A stretch of DNA of 64,000 bases from Neoceratodus forsteri (lineage: Eukaryota; Chordata; Ceratodontiformes; Ceratodontidae), in NCBI GenBank assembly GCA_016271365.2, contig CM057456.1:613619501-613683500 (forward strand), given 5' to 3'. The translations under genes were made by a program, and so were the position numbers. Positions 1-9,873 of this stretch are shown here, piece by piece. The stretch's first letter is position 1. Each line of letters starts with the position of its first letter. The notes under the pieces were generated by a model. That model did no database searches. It had not been told where the DNA came from and saw only the letters and a program-made list of their open reading frames with translations.

Positions 1-834
1 TGCATCCCAGTATCCCCTCAGCCCTCCTTACTGCCTTCTCACATTGCTGGCCCACCTTTAGGTCGTCTGATATGACTACCCCCAGGTCCCTTTCCATTTT
101 TGTTGTTGTCATTATCTCACCCTCCATTGTATACTCTTCCCCTGGGTTTTTGTTTCTCAGGTGCATTACTTTGCACTTATTTGCATTGAATCGAAGCTGC
201 CATACATTTGACCATTCCTCCAACTTTGCCAAGTCCCTTTTCATCGTTTCCACCCCACCTTGCGTATCAACCCTGTTGCAGATCTTTGTGTCATCTGCAA
301 AAGACATACTTTCCCTTCCAGTCCCTCTGCAATGTCACTTATAAAGACATTAAAAAGGACCGGCCCCAGTACTGAACCTCTGCGGTGCCCACTAGTAACC
401 CTCCTTTATTCACTGTGGACTCCATTTACTATTACCCTCTGGGTCCTGTTGTCCAACCAGTGTTTTACTCAGGCTACCACCCTGGGACCCACTCCCAGGC
501 TGGCTAATTTGTTTATTAATCTTTTGTGCAGGACTGTGTCAAATGCCTTGCTAAAGTCTAGGTAGGCTATGTCCACAGCCCCTTCCTGGTCTACTGCTTT
601 GGTCACTCAGTCAAAGAAATCAATCAGATTTGTCTGACATGACCTTCCTGCTGTGAACCCATGCTGCCTTGGGTCCTGTGCCCCACTGGCCTCTAGGTAC
701 TCAACAATTCTTTCCTTCAGAAGGGATTCCATCATTTTCGCTACCACTGAGGTCAAACTGACAGGTCTGTAGTTTCTTGCCTCTGTCTTGGTCCTACTTT
801 TGTGAAGGGAATCACATCCGCCCTCTTCCAGTCC
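1..834 (-). pseudogene. CR1-like RT palm, frameshifted, truncated by window edge
   Basis: Translating the minus strand piecewise gives the RT palm: 'FTAGRSCQTNLIDFF' near 630-660, motif A 'YLDFSKAFDTVLHKRL' near 535-580, 'GSVLGPVLFNVFISDIAEGL' near 310-370 and motif C 'FADDTKIC' near 283-304. Motifs A and C are in different frames: at least one single-base indel falls between 'EGKV' and 'FADD', and stops occur elsewhere. The catalytic aspartates are therefore still readable but not in one protein. No long single frame covers this part. Confidence 0.8.
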
Positions 835-1380
835 TCAGGTACCACACCATCCTCCACGATTTATTAAAAGGGTAGTCAGTGGTGTTACTAGTTCTTCCCT
901 TAGTTCTTTTAGAATTCTGGTGTGAATCCCATCAGGTCCCATTGCTTTATCCACCTTCAGTTTTAAGAGTTCTTTCAGAACCCTTTCTTCTGTGAAAGGA
1001 CTAATATCAACCCCCCTATCCAGAGTGCTTCTATTGACTGGATTAGGTATTTCCCCCTGCTTTTCCATTGTGAATACTGAGCAGAAGTATTTGTTCAGTA
1101 TCCCTGCTTTTTCACTGTCGCTCTCTGCCCAACCACCTTCCTCTTTGTTCAGCCTCAGTATCCCTGCCTTAGTCTTTCTTTGCTCCCTAATGTACCTATG
1201 AAAGGCTTTATCCCCCTTCTTAACTGAGTTGGCTATCTTTTCCTTGGTTTGGGCCTTTGCTATTCTGACTGCCTTACCCACTTCCTTCTGCTTTAACTGG
1301 TACAGTTCTCTGTCCTGCTCCTTCTGTGTTTCCTTATACTTTCTGAATGCTATCTTTTTCTCCCTTACCTTCTCCACCAC
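835..1380 (-). pseudogene. CR1-like ORF2 linker and RT N-terminus
   Basis: A 181-codon minus-strand frame, Lys/Glu-rich in its first 80 residues ('KETQKEQDRELYQLKQKE', coiled-coil-like), as in the linker between endonuclease and RT of CR1 elements. It then runs into the RT fingers region with 'VLKELLKLKVDKAMGPDGI' and 'LKELREELVTPLTTLL'. The frame is lost just before the palm. It reads continuously from the endonuclease on its right and into the RT palm on its left. Confidence 0.85.
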
Positions 1381-1481
1381 TTCTAATGAGAACCCTAGTG
1401 TTTTTTTTCTTTCATTTTGATTTGTTTATTTGCTTCACACAAAGGCTTGTTGCCTCTGTGATAGCGGTTTTGATGTTTCCC

Positions 1482-2252
1482 CTATTGTTGTTCCACCTCA
1501 CCTTCTTGCCTGTTTGCTAGTGCTTTTCTGAGGTACTCTCCCATTTTGACAAAATCAGCCCTCCTGAAGTCCAGTACCTTCACTTTTGTGTGGTTTGACT
1601 CTACAGCTAAGTTTATCATGAACCACACTGTTTGGTGGTCACTTGTTCCCAGATGGCTACCCACTTCAAGATCAGAGATCCTCTCTTCGGCCCCATTTGA
1701 GAGTATCAGGTCTAAGATTGCTCTCTCCCGAGTGGGTTCCAAAACTAGCTGTCAGAGGCATGCCCCTTGCAGGGCATGGAGAATGGCCCTGCTCTTGGAT
1801 GTGGCTGCAGCAAAGGTGCTCCAATCAACATCTGGTATATTCAGGTCCCCCATCAGCAATATCTCCCCTTTCTCTGCCATCCCAAGGATGTCTTCTATCA
1901 TTTCCTTGTCCATTTCCTCCCCCTGAGACGGGGGTCTGTATACAACCCCTGTGCGGATTGTGGAGCCATGTCCAGTCTCCAGGGTGACCCACAGTGCCTC
2001 CTCTCCTCCCTGTTTACCCTTTAGTTCTGTTGCTTTGATCCCTTCCCTTACATAGAGAGCTCCTCCTCCTCCTCCTCCTCTTCTTCCCTCCCTGTCCCTC
2101 CTGTAGATTGTGTACCCTGGTATGTTGACATCCCAGTCATGGTTCTCTGTGTACCATATTTCTGTGACTGCCACAATATCCAAGCATCCCTCTTCCATCA
2201 GGGCCACCATTTCAGGGAGCTTTTTACCTAGACTATAGGCATTGGTACTCAT
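1482..2252 (-). pseudogene. CR1-like ORF2 endonuclease domain
   Basis: Two adjacent minus-strand frames (1752-2252 and 1482-1742) form one endonuclease/exonuclease/phosphatase-type domain, which in LINEs nicks target DNA to prime reverse transcription. Visible motifs in order are 'DIVAVTEIW' (catalytic Glu), 'GGALYVREGI', 'GVVYRPPSQGEE', 'LLMGDLNIPDVDW' (Asp and Asn of the active site) and, in the second frame, 'AILDLILSN' and 'GSHLGTSDHQTVWF' (the SDH motif). The join near 1745 needs a frame change, which marks decay. A run of Gly codons (GGA/GGC) at about 2060-2080 expands the 'GRRGGGG' stretch. Downstream on the same strand is the RT. Confidence 0.85.
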
Positions 2253-2646
2253 TAACCTCCATTTTTTATGGCTTTATTTCTTTTTGCCCTATCCCTGTCC
2301 CTACTGCCTTTGTCTTTTTCTCCATTTACCCCAGCCCTTCTCCCTATCGACTGCTCTATCTTGGTGTTTACCTCACTAATTACCCTGATTTTTTTTGGGG
2401 GTGGGGCTAGGATTTCCCTTCTCCTCTTCAGTGCCCCCCTTGGCTAGTTTAAATGCTTGCCATTGAAGCACTTAAACCTATCACCTAGGATTCTGTTTCT
2501 CCTCCAGGATAGATGCAGACCATTGCACCTGTATAGGCCTGCATCCCTCCAGGTGGAGCCCCAGTCCCCAATGAATCCAAATCCCTGAGCTCTGCACCAG
2601 CTTTTCAACCAGTCATTGAGTCCCATGGTGCCCTTTCACCTTCACA

Positions 2647-2668
2647 TGTTTTTTTTTTTTTTTTTTTA
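2647..2668 (+). repeat. poly(T) tract at LINE/DIRS junction
   Basis: About 20 consecutive T on the plus strand lie between the LINE 5' side and the DIRS YR fragment. It is either a short A-tail on the minus strand of an otherwise lost insertion or a junction tract. It breaks the YR frame, which runs into 'PVLKKKKKK'. Confidence 0.6.
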
Positions 2669-2820
2669 AAACAGGTAATGTGATAAACTGGTTCAAATGA
2701 AACTCTGACATCACTTTTGAGAGGAAAGTTTTGATTGTTCTTAGTGTTACCCTCTCTTTGTGGAACACTAAAAATTCAAGCTCTGTACACAGTGCCTGAA
2801 GTTCACTGATCGTTCTCGCA
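2669..2820 (-). pseudogene. D0: DIRS tyrosine recombinase fragment
   Basis: The minus-strand frame reads 'SARTISELQALCTELEFLV', then 'HKERVTLRTIKTFLSKV' and 'SEFHLNQFITLPV', which is the box-A region of the DIRS YR seen intact elsewhere in the window ('SARRISELQALS'). The second Arg of box A is replaced by Thr. Only about 50 codons remain, cut on the left by a poly(T) tract and LINE and on the right by the terminus of D1. It is the oldest DIRS layer at this end. Confidence 0.8.
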
Positions 2821-2879
2821 GAGATAAAAGAATTACTCACTATAGTAATGCTGTTTTTTCTTCATGGATCCCTCACTAT

Positions 2880-3900
2880 GTTCACACTTTATGCCATCGT
2901 CTTAGTTGAGAATGAAGCCCTGAAGGTAGGTCCTATGCAAATTTTAGAATTTGGAATATAGGTTCAGACTCTCCATCCATGCACTACTCTGGCCATTGCT
3001 GAGATCTGTTTCCAAGCCAGATCGGTGCAGCAGCTAGTAAAACTAGCTAAAAGGCTACCAAAATATTTTAGAAAAACTGTCACATAAGCCATAACATATA
3101 GAATAATATATGAGGGGAGTGCATAATGAGAATGTAATGCATACCCGAGGCATGGGATGCTACATAAACCCTGAGGGCAAAGCCCAAGGAATTTATTAAA
3201 GCATCCCACCCCAAAGAGTGTGCATTAAATTAGATTTTGCACTCCCCCAATATATTGTTCTATATAATTGCTGGGTAGCATTTTCTTGCTTTGAAAACAC
3301 TACACAGCAATTATAGAAATCAGCATGGACAGTAAATGGTGCTGGTGTTCCAATCTGTTAAGCAGCATTGGTGGTGGTGGTGTTTAAAGCTCCTCACCCA
3401 AATGTAATTCACCAAAATTCAAATAAATAATTCACTGCTCATTCAAGAGCATTGCAGGTCTCTTTTTCTCACCTCTCTTGTTCTGTTTGTCATAGTTGAG
3501 GCGTGGTAGTGGGATGGGAAGTAGCGTTTTTTTCTTTATTTTTCTCTCGGAGCATCACAAGTGTGACGCACAAGAAGTGCTGTATGGAGCTTCTGGGCTG
3601 TCACATTTTTAAATTAGAAAAAAAATCCTTAAAAGTGTAATGGAGCTGTCCTGAGCCAAGTCCTGGTGGCAGTATAGAGATCGGGGGAGTGTGCGCTCGG
3701 TAAGCAGCAAGCACCTGCGCAGAGCAAGGGGAAACCTGGTGCATGTTCGCTGTTATAACCCATGGGTTATAACGGCAAATTATAATCCGGTTTCCCTATC
3801 GGAGAAAACACTCCCCAGTTATTATAACAAATTTACAATTGTAGGAACTGCAACAGTAATGCTCAAGCAACCTCAATTAAAAAAATAACCAATTCTTGTG
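2880..3900. other. non-coding 3' UTR-like interval of D1 with palindrome
   Basis: No coding capacity that I recognise. Compared with the roughly 490 bp between 3' terminus and ICR in other copies, this interval is about 600 bp too long, so it probably contains an insertion. It includes a long imperfect palindrome centred at about 3761 and A/T-rich stretches around 3520-3630. Confidence 0.45.
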
Positions 3901-4029
3901 TGAACCTATTTCAGGTTCTGGAAAGAGAGGCAGGGTTAGGGAATGTAGACAAAATGAGGAATCCCTTAAGAAGAAACAGCATTGCTACGGTGAGTAATAT
4001 TTTCCTCCAACCCCAAGAATCCCTCATCT

Positions 4030-4913
4030 TCATCCTGGATCTCTTCGGCTGTTTGCAGATCCAGGGTCTCTACCATTTTCTTAACAAAAGAAACATGGGA
4101 AGATAAATCCTCTGAGGGTCTGGGAAGGGAGCCAAAGTCCTGTTCTGGTGACACTCAGGTTCAACTGCCTATTCCTCTTGGTCATCCTCCTCATATGCAA
4201 CTGTAGCAGTAGGCAAAAGAGGGGTAACAACAGTTGCTTTTTCAGCAGTAGTAATCACAGGCTGCTGAGGGGGTAATAAACCCTGCAGCTCCTGGAGTAA
4301 AGCGAAAGCCTGTGTCCAATCAGCAGGAGAAGGAGCATTAATAGGCACCTGAGGAACCCCTTGAGGTGTTTCAGCCAGGGTGTCAGTGTGTCTGGTTTTC
4401 TTTAACTTTTTGGCAGGCACTGGGTCACCCGATTGATTGCCTCTCTTGCCAGAGTCCTCACCCGTATCAGGGGTGGATTTAGAGGCTCTGGAAGGAACTG
4501 CCACAATCTTAGAGGGGATGGACTGGTTAGAGCCCATGGACCCCTCCTCTAGTTTTCTTTTAAGCCTCTCCCTGTGTTTTTTCCACTGTCTTAACAGGGA
4601 AAGATTTACAAATATCGTGGTCTTCACTGAAGTGCAGTTGCCCAAGGCAGATCAAGCAAAGATCATGCTTGTCTGCCTTGGCAAACACCTCAGCACACTT
4701 CAAGCAATTCTTGAATCCAGGGGGTCCTGTTTTCTTTTTAGGCTTCTCTGACATTATAGAAAACAGGAACCAGTAATCAACCAAAAAATAGATTAAATTT
4801 AAATATGTGCGGTAGGTTTCAATAGAATAACGATCGGTTAAGGAACCGATAAAGTGTAAAAAACTATTGGTTCCAATCGGATCCGGAACCGAGAAACCGC
4901 TAAGGAAAACCAA
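4030..4913 (-). pseudogene. D1: DIRS gag N-terminal fragment
   Basis: The frame at 4560-4913 contains 'MSEKPKKKTGPPGFKNCLK' followed by Cys-rich 'CAEVFAKADKHDLCLICLG', the start of the DIRS gag of this family (start codon near 4752). A second frame (4169-4645) carries the basic, Ser/Pro-rich part, and 3966-4154 the acidic part ('EEIQDEDEGF'). At least two frameshifts separate them. The distal gag homology region, RG-rich tail, RT and YR are absent. It probably formed part of a nucleic-acid-binding particle protein before decay. Confidence 0.75.
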
Positions 4914-5400
4914 TAAACCTCAGTTCAAAAGCAGTTAAAATTAAAGAAAATTAAAGAATAAAGTAACTTGACCCCTCTAAAAATGTTCAGATTAAACAAA
5001 AAAAAGGTCCGCTGCCCCTCGGTTCAAAGGAACGAGGAACCTATAAACAAGTTTAAATTTAAAACTAATGAGGTATAAAACACTAAAGAATAATGACACT
5101 AGGCAGTAATGAAAATTAAAATAAAAATACTTGAGTTTTTTTTGCTCTATGTACTACAGAATCTGTCTTGATTGAGAGAGATCTCCAGGGCATCTGAACT
5201 TAGCAGCAGAGAGAAGAAATCTGAGGTAGAATGTAGGCAGTTGACACTGGGCAGTTTGAAAATAGATGCACAAGCTTAACATTCCACGATTAGCATAGCA
5301 TTCTGTTCTCTCTCTGAGGCAGTGCTGGCTTAAGGGAGCACTGCAAGAGTAATAATATTAGTGGGCTCCTGGAGTTAGAACCCCTACTACACCCACAAGC
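4914..5400. other. D1 5' leader / presumed 5' ITR region
   Basis: A/T-rich leader followed by sequence resembling the 5' UTR of better copies: 'GAACTTAGCAGCAGAGAG..GAAATCT' compares with 'GAACCGAGCAGAAGGAGAAATCT'. No clean partner to the left terminus at 2822 could be read by eye, and the element end is lost at the SINE. No gene seen. Confidence 0.45.
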
Positions 5401-5819
5401 CTCCTTACCTCATATTGCAGCCTTCACCGGGTGGGTCCCTCTCCTCCAAGGGGGAAGGCACCAGGGGGCATCCAGCACACTCTCTACTTGGCCCCAGGGT
5501 GCTGCTGAGGTGGACATGACTCCATTGGGAGTTTGAGGTGTCAGCAGACCGGCAGTCATCATACGGTCAATCCCGGAGCGGTTTCCGCTTGTCTGGTGTT
5601 TCCCCCATTGCAATCCTCATGCACTGCTCCCAGTCTCCACTGGGGGCCGCGGAAGACTGATGTAGCCCTATTACCCACCCCAGGAGAGGAGCGCAGTCCT
5701 ACGGACGCTCAATTCTCTCTCCCCTGCCGACCCACAGTGCCCCAAGTCCATTCCTGAACCTGGGTACCCGACGTGGTGCGAGGTAAGGCACCAGTGCCTC
5801 AGCTCTCTGCGCCACCAGG
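5400..5819 (-). mobile_element. tRNA-derived long SINE, minus orientation, start uncertain
   Basis: Read on the minus strand from 5819, the head 'CCTGGTGGCGCAGAGAGCTG' resembles an A box and 'GTACCCAGGTTCAGGAATGG' a B box of a tRNA-type Pol III promoter. The body shares 'GAGCGTCCG..GGACTGCGCTCC' and 'CCCCAGTGGAGACTGGGAGC' with the other long SINE copies in the window. No poly(T) is obvious on the left, and I could not pair target-site duplications, so the 3' end is approximate. Confidence 0.65.
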
Positions 5820-6560
5820 ACAGTAAAAATGTATTTTCGACATCCATAGAGTCATGCACAGTTTATTTTTAATTTTCTCAGATATTGTTAAAAGAGATTT
5901 TACAGCTAATTTCGTAATTAATGACTCGTCATTAAAGATGGCTGCCTAGGGAACAAAAGAAGATACTGTCCTCAGCATTATAAGATAAGGCTCCCTATGG
6001 AAGACCACCTGGAGTTCGCCAGTCCTCCTGGCTGAACAGATCCCAATCAGGAAACAAACCTTATAAGGGAGAATACTGAAGGGAAATTACGAAAGAGATT
6101 CAAATGGCAGTTTCCACAGAGGGTGCAAAACTAAATGCAAATACCATGGTGGAACCAGTGACCAAAACTATGGATAGGCTCAACTGACTGCTTTGAGAAA
6201 GCAAATTGCATGCTTATTGGTGTCCAAAGATGCACTGATGGCTGGGTCCAGCACTGCACTGAGAGTGGATACTTGACCCTGCTGGGTGCTCAAGGGTAGT
6301 CCTTTTTCCACTGTTGCTCACAAAAAATCTAAAATCTACAGGACCATACATTTGGTGAATCTAATGCCCTGAGTTTGGGCCCATATCAAAAGGATATTCC
6401 ACACTCTGTCATAGGCCATTGTGGTGGAAACTTTTCTGGAGACCATCAGGGTGTCTACTACCTTTTCAGAAGACCCCAGTTTCAGGAGCCTTCTCTCAGG
6501 AGCCAGGCTGCCAATTGCATCCACTCTGGGTCTGGATGCAGAACTGGCCCCTGACAATGC
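5820..6560 (-). pseudogene. D2: DIRS tyrosine recombinase, decayed
   Basis: Minus-strand translation gives the YR N-terminal helical domain at 6336-6490 ('KVSTTMAYDRVWNILLIWAQ', matching 'KPSTRKTYNSIWKRFTIWYS' of D10). After stops it gives 'LWKLPFESLS' and 'ICSARRTGELQ' near 6020-6050, the box-A Arg region. The C-terminal HxxR and Tyr parts are cut off by the SINE at 5400-5819. Many stops mark a much older insertion than D3 or D5. It continues rightward into the D2 methylase/RNase H remnant. Confidence 0.65.
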
Positions 6561-7039
6561 AAGTTAGTGCAGTGCAGGAGCCAGAACAGTGCCTGATTTT
6601 CCTGGTTGGTCAGGCCTGAGTGCCACAGTCTACTTGGGCACTCCGAGGCTATCAGAAGAAAACTTCCTTTTGACTGCTGATCCTTTTGCAGCACTCTGGG
6701 CAGCAATAGGAGTGGTAGGAACAGATATGCTGTCTTGAAGCCCAGTGCTAGGACAAGGCATCCACCGCATCCACGAATGGGCATCAAAAGCAACTGAAGA
6801 ACCTGAGTGTTCTCCTTGGATGCAACAGATCTATCTGAGGCCACTCGAACCTTCTGCACAGCAGGTCGAACACTTCTGGATTTGGAATCCACTCCCTCTG
6901 GGTGAACCCTCTCACAGTTTAGACAATCCACCTAGACATTTAGTTCACCCACTAGATGAAAAGTTATCAGCAACAGGATAATTTCCTCCACCCACTACAG
7001 AGCACTGGTTGTTTCAGTAAGCATGCTTGTGCTTCCTAT
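6560..7039 (-). pseudogene. D2: RNase H C-terminal / Dam-like region remnant
   Basis: A 149-codon minus-strand frame (6482-6931) contains 'AYLFLPLLLLPRVLQKDQQS' followed by 'GSFLLIASE', which aligns by eye with 'YAFPPFPLLFKVLVKIRSQP' and 'RVILIAPDW' of D5. The preceding '..SDRSVASKENTQVLQLLL' corresponds to 'DLFAAPDNHQLPLF'. This part of DIRS ORF2 carries a phage-Dam-like adenine-methylase domain. Homology is clear only in patches, and the reading frame drifts. Confidence 0.6.
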
Positions 7040-7051
7040 GCCTCCTTGATT

Positions 7052-7672
7052 TTTTTTTTTTTAATCTCTTTCCCTCTGGTCATGGCTCGTGGGAACTCTT
7101 CCAGGCAACCTTATCCTTGTGCCTGCCCTGCCTGAGGATCGCTGAGGCCTATGCCTCCCCCCCTGCAGCCAGCACCCCCAGTTTGACCCACCCGGGGAGG
7201 GTAGCCGACATCTTCCTTGGGCTCTCTTCTCAAGGCAGACTCTGAAATGCAGGTGGGGCCCCGGGAGGAGAAGCAATGAGGCTGGCCAAGATGAACCTGG
7301 CGCTGGGCATGGAGGATAGGTGTCGTCACCAATCCCATCGAGCCGGGTTTTTCACTTGTTCTGCCCATCCCCTCCCCTTTCCTCCTGCGTGTGCACCCCC
7401 GACGCTTGGCACACGGCAACACTGCCAGCATCAGGCACACTATTACGTGCTGCCCATGCTTCTGCAGCACCCCCGATCTCCACCAGGGGCTGCTGGAGCA
7501 CCGGGCACCCCAATGCCCTCCCCCTGGGATCGGAGAGCAGCCCATCGGGTGCTCAATCTAATCCCTCTCCTGCTGACCCCTGGTGCCCGAGCTCACTCCC
7601 AAACTCAGGTCGCCGACATGGTGCGAGGTGTGGCGTCCAGCGCCTCAACCCTCAGCGACACCAGGCCAATGC
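7052..7672 (-). mobile_element. long tRNA-derived SINE (621 bp) with 12-bp TSD
   Basis: Insertion flanked by GCCTCCTTGATT at 7040-7051 and again at 7673-7684. A T-run (A-tail on the minus strand) starts at the left end. The tRNA-like head lies at the right end ('GGTGTCGCTGAGGGTTGAGG', then a 'GGCGACCTGAGTTTGGGAG' B-box-like block). The GC-rich body carries the family hallmarks 'GAGCACCCGATGG..GCTCTCC' and 'CCCCTGGTGGAGATC'. Open frames here (for example 7111-7545) are accidental. It interrupts D2. Confidence 0.85.
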
Positions 7673-7684
7673 GCCTCCTTGATT

Positions 7685-8120
7685 GTTGAAGTATGCTGTG
7701 GTGATGACACTGTACAATCTCACCTTCACTGACTGGGGCCATCCTGGTCGTGGAAGTGCCTCAGTGCTAGATACGCTGCCCTCACTGCTATCACCAGACC
7801 AAAGAAGAGAGCTCAGCACTGGTAACTCTGCTCATGAATTGCAAATCTCAGGAATTTCTGATGAGGTCTGAGGATGGAGATATGGAGATAAGTGTCCTTC
7901 AAGTTGATGGACGCTAGGTAGTCCCCAAGTTGGACTGCTTGACTGATAAATTGCAGGGAATCCACTCTGAGTGTTTTGTGTTTAACAAACCTGTTCCAAG
8001 TGCTTCAGGTCCATAGTTAGCAGAACCCCCCGCCCAACACCTCTATTTTGTCAGGACTGTAAGGAAGACTGAAAAAAATCTCTGTTACCTCCTGTGAGGA
8101 GGGACTGGAGTGATTGGATC
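7685..8120 (-). pseudogene. D2: reverse transcriptase remnant
   Basis: The minus strand at about 7875-7930 translates to 'GDYLASINLKDTYLHIS', the RT motif A block that reads 'GDWLASLDLKDAYFHI' in D3 and D5. The catalytic Asp of motif A is replaced by Asn. Surrounding sequence is too broken for a continuous frame. It sits in the expected place between D2 RNase H (left, beyond the SINE) and D2 gag (right). Confidence 0.6.
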
Positions 8121-8309
8121 TGATGGTCTAGGAATTGGCTTACTGCTGGCTTTATCACCTGGTTCTGAGGAACTAGGGACTGCAAATGATCACTTGAGGG
8201 TATAGAGGAAAACTCTATGGCATAGCCCAAGGTCAGAATTTCCAGAACCTATGCATCTGTCTTTGTCTAGGCCCATCACTGGTAAAGATTCTGCAGCCTT
8301 TCACCAAGG

Positions 8310-9275
8310 GAATGGTGGTAGAGATGGGCCTAAATACCTTCATTGTGAAGATCCACCTCTTCGGCCTGCATCTCCATTGCATCTATGGGCAAAGGTCCCT
8401 CTGTTACTGTTAGCTTTGAACCCAGAGTAAGCTCCCTTATTTCTCTGGTTACCAAAGTTCCAAAAGGGCTAAAACCCACCACCTGTTTGTCTGGGGTGGC
8501 CAAAACCATTCCCTCTTGAAACTGGGCATGGGTTTTGTTGTTACCTAGATACTGGCAACTGCCCTTTCTTAACCTGGATGTCTTTCAAATTCCATCCAGC
8601 ACTGTGTCGAATAGCATATCTCCAGAGAAGGTCATATTGTGCAGTTTTGTCTTATATGCCTGATCTGCAACCTAGTGATGCAGACAGACCCCTTGCATGA
8701 CCGTCATTACACTGTATGCTGTGTAGGCTGGCATACACAAGCTGTCTACCTCCACGTCTCCCAAAAAGGAACAGGTCATTTAAATGAGTTGCAGAAAATT
8801 CATCCCCTCAGAGTCCTGTGGCACAAACCTTGCCAGGGTAGTCACCCAATAACATAAGTTCCCCCCAACAATAAGAGTCATGCATAGTTCTGAGACTGAT
8901 GCCATTTGAAGCAAAAGCTCATCTAGACGATGAGTCAATTTTTTGTCATGAGACTCTAACAAGGCTGCTGAACCTTCCAAAGGAATGGTGGTATATTTTA
9001 CAGCACTGCATATAGCTTTAACCATCACTGGAGGAATTTCAGACTTCTTGAAAATCTCCTTCTGAAAAGGGTAACATCATACATACCCTGGGCCTAGGTA
9101 GCTATTTTTGTTTGTCAGTTTTGGCCAATTACTGGCCTATAATTTGTTCACAGTGATGAAAGTTTAGAAAACACTCAGGAGTTGAAGGCAAAATAAATAA
9201 AATGGGGTTCACGTCTAGAGTCTCTATGTCCTGAACCTCCTTTAGTTGTAAGGTCCTACAGGCCTCAGTTATCAG
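8310..9275 (-). pseudogene. D2: gag remnant, distal part
   Basis: The minus-strand reading of 8395-8570 gives a Gly/Asn/Arg-rich stretch like the RG tail of DIRS gag. The frame 8780-9028 ('ESHDKKLTHRLDELLLQMAS') occupies the position of the conserved gag block that reads 'ALAKQASPQLAKELEEVAAD..' in D3. The frame is interrupted and then split by the insertion of D3 at 9276. The remainder of this gag resumes at 14386. Confidence 0.55.
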
Positions 9276-9321
9276 AGAAGAAAAAATTACTCACCTTAGT
9301 AATTATATTTCTTCTAATGGA

Positions 9322-9476
9322 GTCTTGCTGTATTCTGACAATCTGCAATTAGCTCCAGCCTTTGAACTGCCCCGGAGTGTAGAGGGTTAATTTTCTATGC
9401 AGTGCATAGAACGTTGAGCTCGAGCTCGGTTGAGGTCTCTGTCTGCAGCACTTTGAAACCCAACCATCAGACTCTT
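9322..9476 (+). repeat. D3 3' (left) inverted terminal repeat
   Basis: About 155 bp, from TCTTGCTGTATTCTGAC to CATCAGACTCTT. It is nearly identical to the reverse complement of 14216-14371. It includes the short hairpin CTATGCAGTGCATAG (9395-9409), the direct doublet GAGCTCGAGCTC and the CTGCCCCGGAG box. The outermost 46 bp (9276-9321) are not part of the inverted repeat but are represented in the ICR. Confidence 0.92.
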
Positions 9477-9737
9477 ACGAGCAACCACTCACTGACTGAC
9501 TATGTGGAAATTGTAACATTTTTACTAGCCAACTGGCAACAGAAAGTTTTGGATTCCCAAAGGAAGACTCAAGTCAGGAAACCCAAAACTAAAACCTATC
9601 CAAAAATAAAAGCTTATAATACAAAGCACCCAGATTAGAGCGGAGGGTGTGCTTGAAGCACCCCTGGGGTGCAACACTGCACCTGCCCACCCACTTCCCA
9701 AAAACAGGTTCTGAGAGGGGAGGCAGGGAGGGAGGTC

Positions 9738-9836
9738 AGAATACAGCAAGACTCCATTAGAAGAAATATAATTACTAAGGTGAGTAATTTTTTCTTCAAA
9801 CAACATGAAGTCTTGCTGTATTCTGACAATCTGCAG
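9738..9836 (+). repeat. D3 internal complementary region (ICR)
   Basis: The left half (9738-9796) is the reverse complement of the element's left terminus, including the private variant ATATAATTACTAAGG. The right half (9797-9836) is the reverse complement of its right terminus (CAAACAACATGAAGTCTTGCTG). The ICR thus reproduces the joined ends of a circle. This is the diagnostic DIRS1-group feature used as template to complete the ends during replication. Confidence 0.92.
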
Positions 9837-9873
9837 ACTACCAAGCAGTGCCTCCATGGAGGAGGGACAGAAC

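Larger units (their letters stand above)
1..2640 (-). mobile_element. CR1-like non-LTR retrotransposon (LINE), 5' part, continues left of window
   Basis: On the minus strand, reading right to left, the block holds the end of a leader/ORF1-like segment (2444-2640), an apurinic-type endonuclease (1482-2252), the linker and RT N-terminus (835-1380) and the RT palm (1-834). The order endonuclease then RT, and phrases such as 'GPDGIHTRILKEL', 'DFSKAFDTVLH' and 'FADDTK', are those of CR1-clade LINEs. The frames are interrupted, so the copy is dead. The C-terminal thumb and 3' tail lie beyond the left edge. The 5' boundary is set at the A-tract near 2647, where DIRS-derived sequence begins, and is approximate. 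Confidence 0.88.
2822..5400 (-). mobile_element. D1: degenerate, internally deleted DIRS-like element
   Basis: The left terminus at 2822-2880 has the family layout (AAGAATTACTCACTATAGTAATG, then a TTTCTTC-type stem and GGATCCCTCAC). A matching complementary block at about 3905-4010 (GAGGAATCCC, AGAAGAAACAGC, GTGAGTAAT) acts as the ICR and is preceded by the usual purine-rich 'GGTTCTG..GAGGCAGGG' lead. In other copies YR follows the ICR. Here gag follows directly, so YR and RT are missing. Termini differ from every other copy in the window, marking a separate subfamily. The right end is unclear because a SINE adjoins it. Confidence 0.55.

Noticed and set aside
7061..7689. Several 120-144 codon frames on both strands
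   Set aside because: All lie within the GC-rich SINE with 12-bp TSD; GC-rich sequence is poor in stops.
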